DNA from: Pseudomonadota bacterium
GTDB lineage: Bacteria > Pseudomonadota > Gammaproteobacteria > Xanthomonadales > SZUA-36
Length of the DNA: 50,357 bases
Assembly: GCA_015222805.1 (NCBI GenBank)
Contig: JADFVZ010000135.1
Coordinates: 1 to 50,357, forward strand
Direction: 5' to 3'
Shown piece by piece: positions 17,248 through 25,755 of the stretch. Under the pieces are notes generated by a model that was given only the letters and a program-made list of their open reading frames with translations, was not told the origin of the DNA and made no database searches. A program made the position numbers and the translations under genes. How positions within the stretch are numbered: the stretch's first letter is position 1; every line of letters begins with the position of its first letter.

Positions 17248-18045
17248 ATGGCAAAAAGCAGCCTCCATGCCTCAGAGCGAGATGCCCGAATCTTGCAGGA
17301 AGTCCGACAGCAGCCGCTGGTAACAGTGCAGGAGTTGTCGGATAAGATTGGCAGTTCCCTGGCCACTGTGCGCCGTGACCTCACCCGGCTGGCTAACAGT
17401 GGATTGATTGTAAGGGTTCATGGCGGTGCGCGCTTGCCTGACCCACCGTCGCTGAAAGGCCAGAGTAATGTCAGTTCCAGCTCCCAGCTTAATGTTGGAG
17501 CCAAACAGGCTATTGCACGACACGCCTCATCCCTTTGTACTGTCGGTGACTCAATTATTATTGATGGCGGCAGTACCACCAATGCCATGTGCGAATACCT
17601 GCCAAAGTCGGGTTTGCAAATCTTGACCAGCTCGTTTGTTATTGCCGAGCAGTTAATCCGCCAGACTGAGAACCGGGTGATTCTTCCCGGTGGTGAGTTG
17701 TATCGCCAGCAAGGGGTTATCCTGAGCCCGTATGATGAGCCATCAGTTAGCAATTATTTTGCTTCAACCCTGTTTATGGGTGCCCGGGGCATTTCCGAGT
17801 CCGGGCTGCGGCAGTCAGATCCACTACTGGTGCGGGTTGAGAAAATGCTAATCGAGCAAGCTGAACAGGTTGTCGTGCTCGCAGACCATTCCAAGTTTTC
17901 TAACAAGGGTAACCTGCGTTGCTGCAAGCTTGAGAGTATCAATATACTTGTCACCGATCGTAACCCTCCGCTGCAGATTAAGCGGGCACTGCTAGAAGCT
18001 GGCGTTGAAATCATGCTGGCACCGGCACTGTCCGTTCTCAAGTAG
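17248..18045 (+). CDS. DeoR-family transcriptional regulator of rhamnose genes
   Basis: A 265-residue repressor-type regulator. The N-terminal winged helix-turn-helix is VTVQELSDKIGSSLATVRRD followed by LANSGLIVRVHGGARL. The C-terminal sugar-phosphate-sensing domain shows DSIIIDGGSTTNAM, LTSSFVIAEQL, ILPGGELY, FMGARGISESGL and VVVLADHSKF. The AAGGA site lies 11 bases before the ATG. It is divergent from rhaEW, and the kinase gene starts 6 bases after its stop. By family habit it would respond to a phosphorylated intermediate such as rhamnulose 1-phosphate; the effector is inferred. Confidence 0.9.
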   Translation: MAKSSLHASERDARILQEVRQQPLVTVQELSDKIGSSLATVRRDLTRLANSGLIVRVHGGARLPDPPSLKGQSNVSSSSQLNVGAKQAIARHASSLCTVGDSIIIDGGSTTNAMCEYLPKSGLQILTSSFVIAEQLIRQTENRVILPGGELYRQQGVILSPYDEPSVSNYFASTLFMGARGISESGLRQSDPLLVRVEKMLIEQAEQVVVLADHSKFSNKGNLRCCKLESINILVTDRNPPLQIKRALLEAGVEIMLAPALSVLK

Positions 18046-18051
18046 TTGGGT

Positions 18052-19455
18052 ATGGCTGAACTGGTTGCGGTTGTTGATATCGGCAAAACGAATACCAGGT
18101 TTCACTTTATTGATGAAGGCCTGCAAACCCGCCATCGGGCGGTGCTGGAATCCAGGGTTGTAGAAACTGATCTATATCCCTGTTATCCGGTTGATGATAT
18201 TTTTGCCTGGATAATCGCAGAGCTGAAAAGTATTTCCCAGCGGCATGTGGTTAAATCCATTGTTGTTATTACCCATGGTGCGGCAATTGCATTAACCGAT
18301 GGGAACGAATTAATTCTGCCGATTATGGACTATGAGTTTACCGGACCGGAAGAATATTCCAGTGAATATGATCTTATAGCAGCAGATTTTGCTAGTACCA
18401 GGTCGCCCCAGCTGCCAGCCGGTTTAAACCTGGGTCGCCAGCTTTACTGGCAGCAAAAAAAGTTTCCACAGCAATTCAGCAAAGGATCATGCTGGCTTAT
18501 GTATCCGCAATATTGGGCCTGGCGTTTGAGCGGGATCGCGAGCACCGAAGTAACTTCCCTTGGCTGCCATACAGACCTTTGGCAGGCAGTTGAGAACAAC
18601 TTTTCCGGCTTTGCCCTCAGGCAAGGCTGGGATAAGAATTTTCCACCCATCCAGAAGGCCTGGGATGAGCTTGGTAAAATTAAGTCAGAAATCGTACAAC
18701 AAACAGGAATATCCCCGGATTGTGTGGTCAGTTGTGGAGTGCACGATAGTAACGCCAGCTTTATGTTGCAGCGCAGCGTACTGCATCAGGATTTTGTCCT
18801 CCTCTCCACAGGTACATGGCTGGTAGGTATGGGCTCCAGCAAGAATAATAAAGACTTAAGCGAACATCACGATACCCTTTACCTGACTTCTGCCTGGGGC
18901 AAGCCGATACCGAGTTTTCGTTTTGCTGCCGGCAAAGAGTATGCTGAAATTAGTGGGCTGGAAAAACTGGAAAAAGAGCCAACACTGGAAGATGTCCAAA
19001 CCCTGGTTGCGGCCGGGGTTTATGCCTATCCTGCATTCAGTACACTCGGGGGGCCGTTTGCCGGCACTCCCGGTAAATTTAGTGAGGATGTGATCGAGGC
19101 CACCACGCGCAACGCATTGGCGGCTATGTACTGCGCCCTGATGACTGATTACTGCCTTGAGTTGATTGCTGTGGATGGTGACCTTGTGATCGAAGGGCCA
19201 TTTGCGAGTAACCTGTTGTATTGCCAGGTACTGGCAAGCCTTATGCCGGCAAGGAATATATTAATTGCACCTTATGAAAACAGCATCGTCAGTGCCGGTG
19301 TGTTTTTGTGTACCCATGAGCTGGTTGACTGGGGCGAGACGGAATATCGGTGTATTCGGGCTAAAAAAATCCATGGCCTGCGGGAGTATAAACAGGACTG
19401 GAGGACCACCTGTGGTGGCCTGGAAAGCAGGGGTTTTTCTACCGAGGCAAAATGA
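18052..19455 (+). CDS. rhaK: FGGY-family carbohydrate kinase, probable L-rhamnulokinase
   Basis: A 467-residue sugar kinase of the FGGY family. The N-terminal ATP/sugar-binding motif is VAVVDIGKTNTRFHF. Later motifs include CGVHDSNASFML, FVLLSTGTWLVGMG and, near the C-terminus, VIEGPFASNLLYCQVLASL. The set of isomerase, aldolase/dehydrogenase and regulator around it leaves rhamnulokinase as the missing step of the pathway, so that activity is inferred from context. The ATG at 18052 is chosen over TTG at 18046. It overlaps the next gene by 4 bases, which indicates translational coupling. Confidence 0.82.
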   Translation: MAELVAVVDIGKTNTRFHFIDEGLQTRHRAVLESRVVETDLYPCYPVDDIFAWIIAELKSISQRHVVKSIVVITHGAAIALTDGNELILPIMDYEFTGPEEYSSEYDLIAADFASTRSPQLPAGLNLGRQLYWQQKKFPQQFSKGSCWLMYPQYWAWRLSGIASTEVTSLGCHTDLWQAVENNFSGFALRQGWDKNFPPIQKAWDELGKIKSEIVQQTGISPDCVVSCGVHDSNASFMLQRSVLHQDFVLLSTGTWLVGMGSSKNNKDLSEHHDTLYLTSAWGKPIPSFRFAAGKEYAEISGLEKLEKEPTLEDVQTLVAAGVYAYPAFSTLGGPFAGTPGKFSEDVIEATTRNALAAMYCALMTDYCLELIAVDGDLVIEGPFASNLLYCQVLASLMPARNILIAPYENSIVSAGVFLCTHELVDWGETEYRCIRAKKIHGLREYKQDWRTTCGGLESRGFSTEAK

Positions 19456-20267
19456 GAATTGTAAACAACAATGGAATTGAACTGGCCGTTGAAATAATCG
19501 GTGAAGGTGAACCCTTAATCTTCGCCCATGGCCTGAGCGGAAACCGGAAGTTTACCCTCGAGCAATTCTCCTCCCTCGCAGATCGCTATCAGGTTATTGC
19601 TTATGATCAGCGCGGCCACGGTGATTCGACCCCAATCACGGGTCCGGCATTATATGATGCCCATGCCATGGCGGGTGATATTACTGTAATCATGGATAAG
19701 CTCGGCCTGGAACAGGTGATCCTCGGCGGTGAGTCGATGGGTGCTGCTACCTCCCTGCTTTTTGCACTGAAACATCCACAGCGGGTAAAAGCCTTACTAC
19801 TAACGGCACCGGCGTTTTCTGATAAGGCAAATGCTGAGAAAGAACGTATGCAGCAAATGGGTGAAGAACTGCGCAAGGGTGACATGCAGGATTTTTTACA
19901 GAAATCCGCCAGGCGCATGCGTGTTGATTTCAATATGCCTGAAGATGTGATCAGGAAGATTGCCTGGATGCAGTCTGTACATCAGCCCGAAAGCCTGGGT
20001 ATGGCCTGCAAGACGGTGATTGACTGGAAGATATTTCCTGATATTCAGGCGTTAAAAGAGTTGCCCATGCCATGTTGTATTCTTGCCTGGGCAAACGATC
20101 CACTGCACCCGTTTGAGTTAGCCCAGCAAATGTCCAGAATAATTCCGCGGGCGAAACTGATTTTTCTGGACAGCTTGTTGGAACTTTTCACAGACCCGGC
20201 TGATATTGGTAGCCGCTATTGTAGTTTCCTGGGGAGTTTACCCGGCCTGGTAAATAGCGCCGAGTAA
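19452..20267 (+). CDS. Alpha/beta-hydrolase fold protein without the usual catalytic His
   Basis: A 271-residue protein with the alpha/beta-hydrolase framework: LIFAHGLSGN (oxyanion region), VIAYDQRGHGDS, and the nucleophile elbow GGESMGAA with Ser near residue 96. The acid is probably the Asp in WANDPLHP. Where the family normally has its His (a GHF-type motif after the last strand, IFLDS), this sequence reads LLELFTDPADIG, so the third triad member is absent. It is either inactive, uses another His (the one in DPLHP is close), or has a shifted alignment. It is the last gene of the DeoR-kinase operon and overlaps anmK convergently by 30 bases. A deacylase for rhamnosides is possible but unsupported. 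Confidence 0.75.
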   Translation: MRIVNNNGIELAVEIIGEGEPLIFAHGLSGNRKFTLEQFSSLADRYQVIAYDQRGHGDSTPITGPALYDAHAMAGDITVIMDKLGLEQVILGGESMGAATSLLFALKHPQRVKALLLTAPAFSDKANAEKERMQQMGEELRKGDMQDFLQKSARRMRVDFNMPEDVIRKIAWMQSVHQPESLGMACKTVIDWKIFPDIQALKELPMPCCILAWANDPLHPFELAQQMSRIIPRAKLIFLDSLLELFTDPADIGSRYCSFLGSLPGLVNSAE

Positions 20268-21341
20268 TAACGGTTTTTCGGCACCGGTAATCTCGCGGGT
20301 ATCAACCAGGGTATTCTGCAGGCGCTGCCAGCCAAGCCAGGCGAATAACAGTCCTTCGACCCAGTCGGGATCAACGCCGACACTGGCTGTGCTGGTTACA
20401 CTCAGGTCTGGTAGTAATCTTTGCAGGCGGAGCATCAGGTTTGAATTTTGTGCACCGCCCCCACAGACCAGCAACTGTGAAACGGGGTCTTTGTTGCCAG
20501 ATAACAGGGCAGAGGCAATGCTGCGTGCGGTGAGCTCGGACAGGCTTGCCTGTATATCAACCGCGTGACAGTTATCCAGCCGAGAGTGTTGCAGTAGCCA
20601 CGGCAAGTTAAAATAATCGGTGCCCGTGCTCTTCGGTGCCGGCCGTTGGAAATAGGAGTCACTCAACCAGGCTGTAACAAGGTCCCCGTCGACCCGACCG
20701 CTGGCGGCCCAGGCACCGTGGTTATCATAGTTCAGGTTTTGGTTCTGCAAAATCCAGGCATCCAGAAGACAGTTGCCAGGGCCTGTATCAAAACCGCTGC
20801 CATCCGGACGGCTGAGGTTGGCAATACCACCAATATTAACCACTGCTGTGGCGGTTTCTTTTGTTTTAAAAATTTCCCTGTGCAATAAGGGCGCCAGAGG
20901 TGCTCCCTGGCCACCAGCGGCAATATCCATACTCCGAAAACCACTGACTACAGGCAGGCCGGTAAGCAGGCTTAAGCGGTTGGCATCGCCCAGTTGCAGG
21001 CTCCAGGCAAGGTCAGCCTGCGGGTTGTGGCCAATTGTCTGCCCATGAAAGCCAATTCCGGCGATTAATTCCTTTGGGCAGTGGTTTTGTACCAGCAGGG
21101 TATTGACTGCATCAGCAAACACAATCGACAGTTCTCCGTGCAGTCGCATGATATCCGCAAGTTCAGGGGCTGTGTTTTTTGTATGTGCAGCAAGTAGTTT
21201 GAGTTCAGCCTGAAGTCCGGCGGGAAAGGGATGGCAGTGGACAGCAGCAATTTTCGGGGAAGGCTCGCTAAAGTCAGCCAGTACGACATCTATACCGTCA
21301 ATGCTGGTACCCGAAAGCAAGCCGATGGCGTATCTATTCAC
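20238..21341 (-). CDS. anmK: Anhydro-N-acetylmuramic acid kinase
   Basis: A 367-residue kinase that converts 1,6-anhydroMurNAc plus ATP to MurNAc-6-phosphate in cell-wall recycling. Family motifs include GLLSGTSIDGIDVVLADF at the N-terminus, GFHGQTIGHNP, SMDIAAGGQGAPLAPLLH, VVNIGGIANLS, GFDTGPGNCLLDAW and LLVCGGGAQNSNLM. The length is as expected. Its start overlaps the stop of the M23 peptidase gene by 8 bases. The order tyrS (divergent), M23 peptidase, anmK is common in Gammaproteobacteria. Its 3' end overlaps the convergent hydrolase gene. Confidence 0.95.
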   Translation of the reverse strand: MNRYAIGLLSGTSIDGIDVVLADFSEPSPKIAAVHCHPFPAGLQAELKLLAAHTKNTAPELADIMRLHGELSIVFADAVNTLLVQNHCPKELIAGIGFHGQTIGHNPQADLAWSLQLGDANRLSLLTGLPVVSGFRSMDIAAGGQGAPLAPLLHREIFKTKETATAVVNIGGIANLSRPDGSGFDTGPGNCLLDAWILQNQNLNYDNHGAWAASGRVDGDLVTAWLSDSYFQRPAPKSTGTDYFNLPWLLQHSRLDNCHAVDIQASLSELTARSIASALLSGNKDPVSQLLVCGGGAQNSNLMLRLQRLLPDLSVTSTASVGVDPDWVEGLLFAWLGWQRLQNTLVDTREITGAEKPLLLGAIYQAG

Positions 21342-22755
21342 TGCTTATATTGCCATCTTTGAGATTGCGGGCAAGCGCCTGTACCTGGTCAAGTTGATTC
21401 AACTGGACCAGCAGGGGTTCAGCCACACGCTTAAATTCAGGTGATTCAGCTGCAGGCAGGGGGTCAGCTTTGGGTAGTTTTACGGTGCGCGGGTTCCGAT
21501 GGACGCCGTTAACCACAAACTCATAATGCAAATGCGCCCCTGAGGCCAGGCCGGTAGAACCGACAGTACCGATAGTCTGTCCCTGGCGGACCCGTTGGCC
21601 GGTTTTAACCTTGCGTTTGGTGAAATGCAGGTATTTGGTCACGATATTATTGGCATGCTGGATAAATACATGGTTTCCATTGTACTTGCTGTAGGCAGAG
21701 CGGATGACTTTGCCGTCACCTGCCGAAAATACCGGTGTTCCCCGTGGGGCGCGGTAGTCAATACCGCGATGGGCTTTTACCCGCTTGAGCACTGGATGAT
21801 ATCGTTTCGGATTGAAATTGGATGAAATATAGGAAAAATTCAGTGGTGCCCGCAGGAAGCTCTTCTTCATATTTCGGCCTTCGGGGGTGAAATAGCTGAA
21901 ACCGTCACCGCTGGTAAAACGAATGGCCCGGAAAACTTCCCCCTGATTGACGAATGTGGCGGCATAAATATCGCCGTCACGGAGGAATTCACCATCACGG
22001 TAAAGTTTTTCGTAAATCACACTAAAGCTGTCACCCTTGCGAATGTCGAGGACAAAGTCGATGTCCCAGCCAAAAATATTAGCCAGCTTCATCACCATAT
22101 TATCTGAAAGACCCGCTTCTTTTCCTGCGACAAACAGGGAGTTATGAATAACGCCGGTGGCATGTTCCTGACGCCGGTCAACTTGACGATAAATATCGGC
22201 AACCGAGAGGCCTACTTCATCCAGCGATACTGTAATAAAGCGAGTTTCGCCCAGTTCCACGCGTAATTGTGAAAAGCTGCCATCAGGCTTGTCCCTGAAT
22301 AACAATTCCTGGCCCAGGCGCAGGCGCGGCAGGTTTTTGGTTTCCTTATTTAGCTTGATAATCTCATGCAGCAGTGAAATGCTGTAACCGCGTGTCCTGA
22401 AAATTGCATCCAGGGTCTGTCCGGATTCAATCCGCACCACATCCCAGCCTTCATTTGGATCTGTTGCCATATCCGCTGTATTAGCCTGTTCGCCGGCTGC
22501 TGAATCGGCATCTACAGCTGCAGCGGAACCCCGGGTTTCGCCAACCAGTATTTTATTCTGCCCGGGCAAAATTAAATCTCTAACCAGGGACTCTGCAGTC
22601 TCGGGTTCTACTTCCGGTAAGGGATTGACAAGTCCCATGGCAATTCCGGTGAATATAAATAGCACACCAACCAGCAAACCGTTGCGGGTCAGGCTGGATC
22701 CGAGTAATTTCTGTACGGATTCCGAGTCCTTCAATTGCTGGATAAAATTGAACAT
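21334..22755 (-). CDS. M23-family peptidoglycan endopeptidase (MepM-like)
   Basis: A 473-residue periplasmic, membrane-anchored metallopeptidase that cuts peptidoglycan cross-links. There is a single N-terminal membrane segment (NGLLVGVLFIFTGIAMGLV). An OapA/LysM-like region follows (WDVVRIESGQTLDAIFRTRG, LRLGQELLF). The C-terminal M23 domain carries the zinc motif HRGIDYRAPRGTPVFSAGDG, the second motif HVFIQHANNIVTKYLHF, and GAHLHYEF. The ATG at 22755 is chosen; a TTG at 22821 is also open, but neither has a clear ribosome binding site. It is transcribed with anmK and divergent from tyrS. Confidence 0.9.
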   Translation of the reverse strand: MFNFIQQLKDSESVQKLLGSSLTRNGLLVGVLFIFTGIAMGLVNPLPEVEPETAESLVRDLILPGQNKILVGETRGSAAAVDADSAAGEQANTADMATDPNEGWDVVRIESGQTLDAIFRTRGYSISLLHEIIKLNKETKNLPRLRLGQELLFRDKPDGSFSQLRVELGETRFITVSLDEVGLSVADIYRQVDRRQEHATGVIHNSLFVAGKEAGLSDNMVMKLANIFGWDIDFVLDIRKGDSFSVIYEKLYRDGEFLRDGDIYAATFVNQGEVFRAIRFTSGDGFSYFTPEGRNMKKSFLRAPLNFSYISSNFNPKRYHPVLKRVKAHRGIDYRAPRGTPVFSAGDGKVIRSAYSKYNGNHVFIQHANNIVTKYLHFTKRKVKTGQRVRQGQTIGTVGSTGLASGAHLHYEFVVNGVHRNPRTVKLPKADPLPAAESPEFKRVAEPLLVQLNQLDQVQALARNLKDGNISSE

Positions 22756-22922
22756 GTGAAGATGGTCGCCAATGGTCTGCGGAGATGGCGTAACCTTAAC
22801 TGTCACCTTGTTCAGCGTCAATTGGAATGCGCTGGAATGTGGTTGAAAGTTTGTTGGTCAGCCGAAAACCGGAGGAATTACACTTTTTAGACGAATTCCC
22901 GCTGATTTATTGCATAACTGTG

Positions 22923-22951
22923 TTCACTCTATTGGCTGTAAGTACTACAAT
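22923..22951 (+). promoter_or_regulatory. Sigma70-type promoter of tyrS
   Basis: TTCACT (-35), a 17-base spacer and TACAAT (-10, five of six consensus bases) lie about 40 bases before the tyrS start. Confidence 0.5.
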
Positions 22952-22992
22952 CAGGCTCTGAAAATAAATAATTACAAGGTGAGTTTAAGCCG

Positions 22993-24189
22993 ATGGTAGA
23001 TGATGTAATCCGTGAAATAAGTCGCGGTACCGAGGAAGTCATAAAGGTTGCCGAGCTGGAGACTAAGCTCAAGCGTGGAAAACCCCTGCAGGTAAAGGTT
23101 GGTTTTGACCCCACTGCGCCGGATTTACACATCGGGCATACGGTAATAATTAATAAAATGCGCCAGTTTCAGCAGATGGGGCATGAAGTCACTTTTCTTA
23201 TTGGTGACTTTACAGGCCTGATTGGTGACCCGACGGGAAAAAATGTTACCCGTAAACCTTTATCGGTGGAGGAAGTGGCTGAAAATGCTAAAACCTACAC
23301 TGACCAGGTATTTAAAATCCTTGATCCGGAAACTACAAAGATACGCTTTAACTCAGAGTGGATGAATGAGATGGGTTCTGTCGGCATGATTCGGCTGGCT
23401 TCTCGTTATACCGTAGCGCGAATGCTGGAACGGGAAGACTTCAAGAATCGTTACAAGTCGGGTATTCCAATTGCGGTACATGAGTTCCTCTACCCGTTAG
23501 TGCAGGGTTATGACTCGGTGGCGATGAAAACTGATGTGGAAATGGGTGGTACCGACCAGACATTTAATTTGCTGGTGGGTCGTCACCTGCAGCAGCAGTA
23601 TGGCCAGGAACCCCAGGTAATTATTACCCTGCCATTGCTGGAAGGCCTGGATGGGATCCAGAAAATGTCTAAATCACTAAATAACTATATTGGTATTGAG
23701 GATCCCGCAAACGAAATGTTCGGGAAAATCATGTCGATTTCCGATGAGTTGATGTGGCGTTATTTTGAACTGCTGAGCTTCCGTCCGTTGAGTGAAATCC
23801 GGGCGCTGAAATCTGCTATCGATGACGGCAGGAACCCGCGGGATGTTAAATTTGAGCTGGCGGCGGAAATTATTACCCGTTTCCATGATGCCATAGCCGC
23901 TGAGGCTGCCCAGGCGGAGTTTATTGCGCGTTTCCAGAAAGGTGCGATGCCTGAGGATATTCCTGAAAAAACACTGACAGCTTCAGACCTGGTTAACCCC
24001 GGCATTGCTGCCATTTTGACTGCATGCGGGCTAACCGCCAGTAATTCCGATGCATTCCGGATGATTAAGCAAAACGCGGTAAAAATTGATGGCGAAGCAA
24101 TAAGTGATCGAAACCTGCAGTTTCAGCAAGGGTTTTCAGGTATTTTACAGGTGGGCAAACGGCGTTTCTGCAAGCTCACCCTGAAATAA
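22993..24189 (+). CDS. tyrS: Tyrosyl-tRNA synthetase
   Basis: A 398-residue class I aminoacyl-tRNA synthetase that charges tRNA-Tyr. The HIGH motif is present as [10 protein letters not shown] near residue 44. The tyrosine pocket region has [14 protein letters not shown] and [18 protein letters not shown] is in [14 protein letters not shown] near residue 224. A C-terminal S4-like RNA-binding segment ends [12 protein letters not shown]. The length and HIGH/KMSKS layout fit the shorter TyrZ-like bacterial form. Divergent from the M23 gene; a Nudix gene starts 3 bases after its stop. Confidence 0.96.
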   Translation: MVDDVIREISRGTEEVIKVAELETKLKRGKPLQVKVGFDPTAPDLHIGHTVIINKMRQFQQMGHEVTFLIGDFTGLIGDPTGKNVTRKPLSVEEVAENAKTYTDQVFKILDPETTKIRFNSEWMNEMGSVGMIRLASRYTVARMLEREDFKNRYKSGIPIAVHEFLYPLVQGYDSVAMKTDVEMGGTDQTFNLLVGRHLQQQYGQEPQVIITLPLLEGLDGIQKMSKSLNNYIGIEDPANEMFGKIMSISDELMWRYFELLSFRPLSEIRALKSAIDDGRNPRDVKFELAAEIITRFHDAIAAEAAQAEFIARFQKGAMPEDIPEKTLTASDLVNPGIAAILTACGLTASNSDAFRMIKQNAVKIDGEAISDRNLQFQQGFSGILQVGKRRFCKLTLK

Positions 24190-24192
24190 TTT

Positions 24193-24717
24193 ATGTGGAA
24201 GCCGTTTCTTAAGCAACTACCAACTACACTGGCAGATGTTGAGTGGCAAGGCTGGCAGCCGACAGATCCTGCCACCCTCCTGTTTATCATCCGTGATGGA
24301 GAAATCCTTTTAATCCGAAAAAAACGCGGGCTGGGTGCAGGCAAGATTAATGGCCCTGGCGGTAAGCTGGAGGGTGATGAAACGCCGTTGCAATGCGCGC
24401 TGAGGGAAACCCATGAAGAGCTGGGTATACATGCCATTTCCCCGGAATTCTGCGGAGAGCATCAGTTCCAGTTTGTAGATGGTTATTCCCTGCATGTACA
24501 TGTTTATCGAGCTGCGGATTTTACCGGTCAACCGGTTGAAACCGATGAAGCAATACCGCTCTGGTTCCCGCTTGATGCTATTCCCTATGCTGAAATGTGG
24601 ATGGATGACCGGATCTGGTTACCACTGTTGATTGCCGGGGAGAAGTTCTTTGGGCGCTGGCTATTTGATGAAGATAAAATGCTGGACTATCAGCTGGATC
24701 ACAAGCCGGGTACTTAA
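24193..24717 (+). CDS. Nudix hydrolase resembling MTH1 (8-oxo-dGTPase type)
   Basis: A 174-residue Nudix enzyme. The Nudix box is GGKLEGDETPLQCALRETHE followed by ELGI. Around it, the protein resembles the animal MTH1/NUDT1 sequence more than E. coli MutT: IRKKRGLGAGKINGPGGK, HVHVYRAADFTGQPVETDEA, IPLWFPLDAIPYAEMWMDDR and LDYQL have close counterparts in MTH1. By family this suggests hydrolysis of oxidised purine nucleotides to protect DNA and RNA synthesis, but the substrate is inferred. It starts 3 bases after tyrS, so it is translationally linked. Its N-terminus has a roughly 30-residue extension before the Nudix fold. Confidence 0.85.
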   Translation: MWKPFLKQLPTTLADVEWQGWQPTDPATLLFIIRDGEILLIRKKRGLGAGKINGPGGKLEGDETPLQCALRETHEELGIHAISPEFCGEHQFQFVDGYSLHVHVYRAADFTGQPVETDEAIPLWFPLDAIPYAEMWMDDRIWLPLLIAGEKFFGRWLFDEDKMLDYQLDHKPGT

Positions 24718-24825
24718 TGCCATTTTCATGGCTAGCGGCCCGGGTCGAATTATTAGGGAATTGTAATGTACGCCTGGTAACAGGTTTATTTTACACTCCG
24801 GTAGTCACCCTCCTGAAGATAAGTC

Positions 24826-24831
24826 TATAAT
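24826..24831 (+). promoter_or_regulatory. Consensus -10 box (TATAAT)
   Basis: A perfect TATAAT lies 30 bases before the small membrane-protein gene, with an AAGAGGTG ribosome site in between. No good -35 box is seen at 16-18 bases upstream. Confidence 0.5.
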
Positions 24832-24860
24832 GGATACGAAAATAACCAAGAGGTGTAATT

Positions 24861-25160
24861 ATGGAAATGTCTCCTGCATTAGTCATCGGTCTTATTGCTG
24901 CAGCTGTTATGTTGTTTTGTCTTTATCAGGTTATCACCATTGGCAAGCAATTTAGCGGAGGTATGGTTGGCAAACAATGGCGTTATCTTTTATGGTTAGT
25001 GGTTTTATTTACCGGCGGATACATCGCCTTACCATTCTTTGGTAAATTACCACCGGAAACCATGCAATTAGTAGTCTCCAGCGTGTTCCTTTTTGGCGCA
25101 ATTTATGTGTTGATTACAATTAAGCTGATCAAGAAAATTGTAGATGTACTTTCTGCCTGA
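24861..25160 (+). CDS. Small three-helix membrane protein of unknown function
   Basis: A 99-residue hydrophobic protein. Three membrane segments are visible, at about residues 5-26 (PALVIGLIAAAVMLFCLYQV), 42-60 (YLLWLVVLFTGGYIALPFF) and 68-88 (LVVSSVFLFGAIYVLITIKL). There is a short Lys-rich loop and a KLIKKIVDVL tail. A strong AGAGGTG site and a TATAAT box support it as a real gene. I do not recognise the family. It precedes another unknown gene on the same strand by 57 bases. Confidence 0.7.
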   Translation: MEMSPALVIGLIAAAVMLFCLYQVITIGKQFSGGMVGKQWRYLLWLVVLFTGGYIALPFFGKLPPETMQLVVSSVFLFGAIYVLITIKLIKKIVDVLSA

Positions 25161-25217
25161 TTCATATTTTCAATTTGTTAGGCGTTTGTCTAAGCTGTCC
25201 CGGGGAGCTTTGCTTCG

Positions 25218-25751
25218 ATGAAAGATCACGATATTTATGTTCGTACAGATAAGGGAGCCGAAGAGGTTGCCCATCGCAGTAAAGGCTTAAATTCAATCTG
25301 TCGTCATGTGCTAATCCTGATCAATGGACAAAGTACGGTTGGAGAGCTGGCTGATCGTGCCCCGGATAGCTGGCAAATACGGGATAAATTGGCGGAACTG
25401 GAATCAAATGGCCTGATCAGCACGGGGAAAACTACGAAAGTGGCTGTTGCACCAGCACCAGTTATTGAAACAATGGCGGATCCAGTCGTTGAGCAGCAAG
25501 ATGAAACCGAGGCGACGGATGCTCCAGCGGATGTTGCATTGAACTTGATCGATGCTTTAATTGCTGCGGCAGAGCAAACACTAGGAGGCAGTGCAGCCAA
25601 GGTGGTGGCAAGGATTAAAAACAGTGGGGAAGATGATGCTGCCATCAAGACAACGGTCGATTCCTGTGTAAAACTCGTTACCCTTATTGTTTCCGAGTCA
25701 AAAGCAGTAGAACTCAGGAAGGCATTTGATCAGGTATTGGGGAATTCCTGA
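25218..25751 (+). CDS. Hypothetical protein with winged-helix-like N-terminus
   Basis: A 177-residue soluble protein. Residues 1-75 (DIYVRTDKGAEEVAHRSKG, HVLILINGQSTVGELADRA, LAELESNGLIS) look like a small winged-helix or DprA-type fold seen in proteobacterial signalling proteins. A Pro/Ala/Glu-rich linker (about 80-108) follows. The C-terminal helical domain (about 110-177) includes LIDALIAAAEQTLGGSAAKV. The family and role are unknown. It ends 4 bases before the convergent DUF3501 gene. Confidence 0.65.
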   Translation: MKDHDIYVRTDKGAEEVAHRSKGLNSICRHVLILINGQSTVGELADRAPDSWQIRDKLAELESNGLISTGKTTKVAVAPAPVIETMADPVVEQQDETEATDAPADVALNLIDALIAAAEQTLGGSAAKVVARIKNSGEDDAAIKTTVDSCVKLVTLIVSESKAVELRKAFDQVLGNS

Positions 25752-25755
25752 AAGA

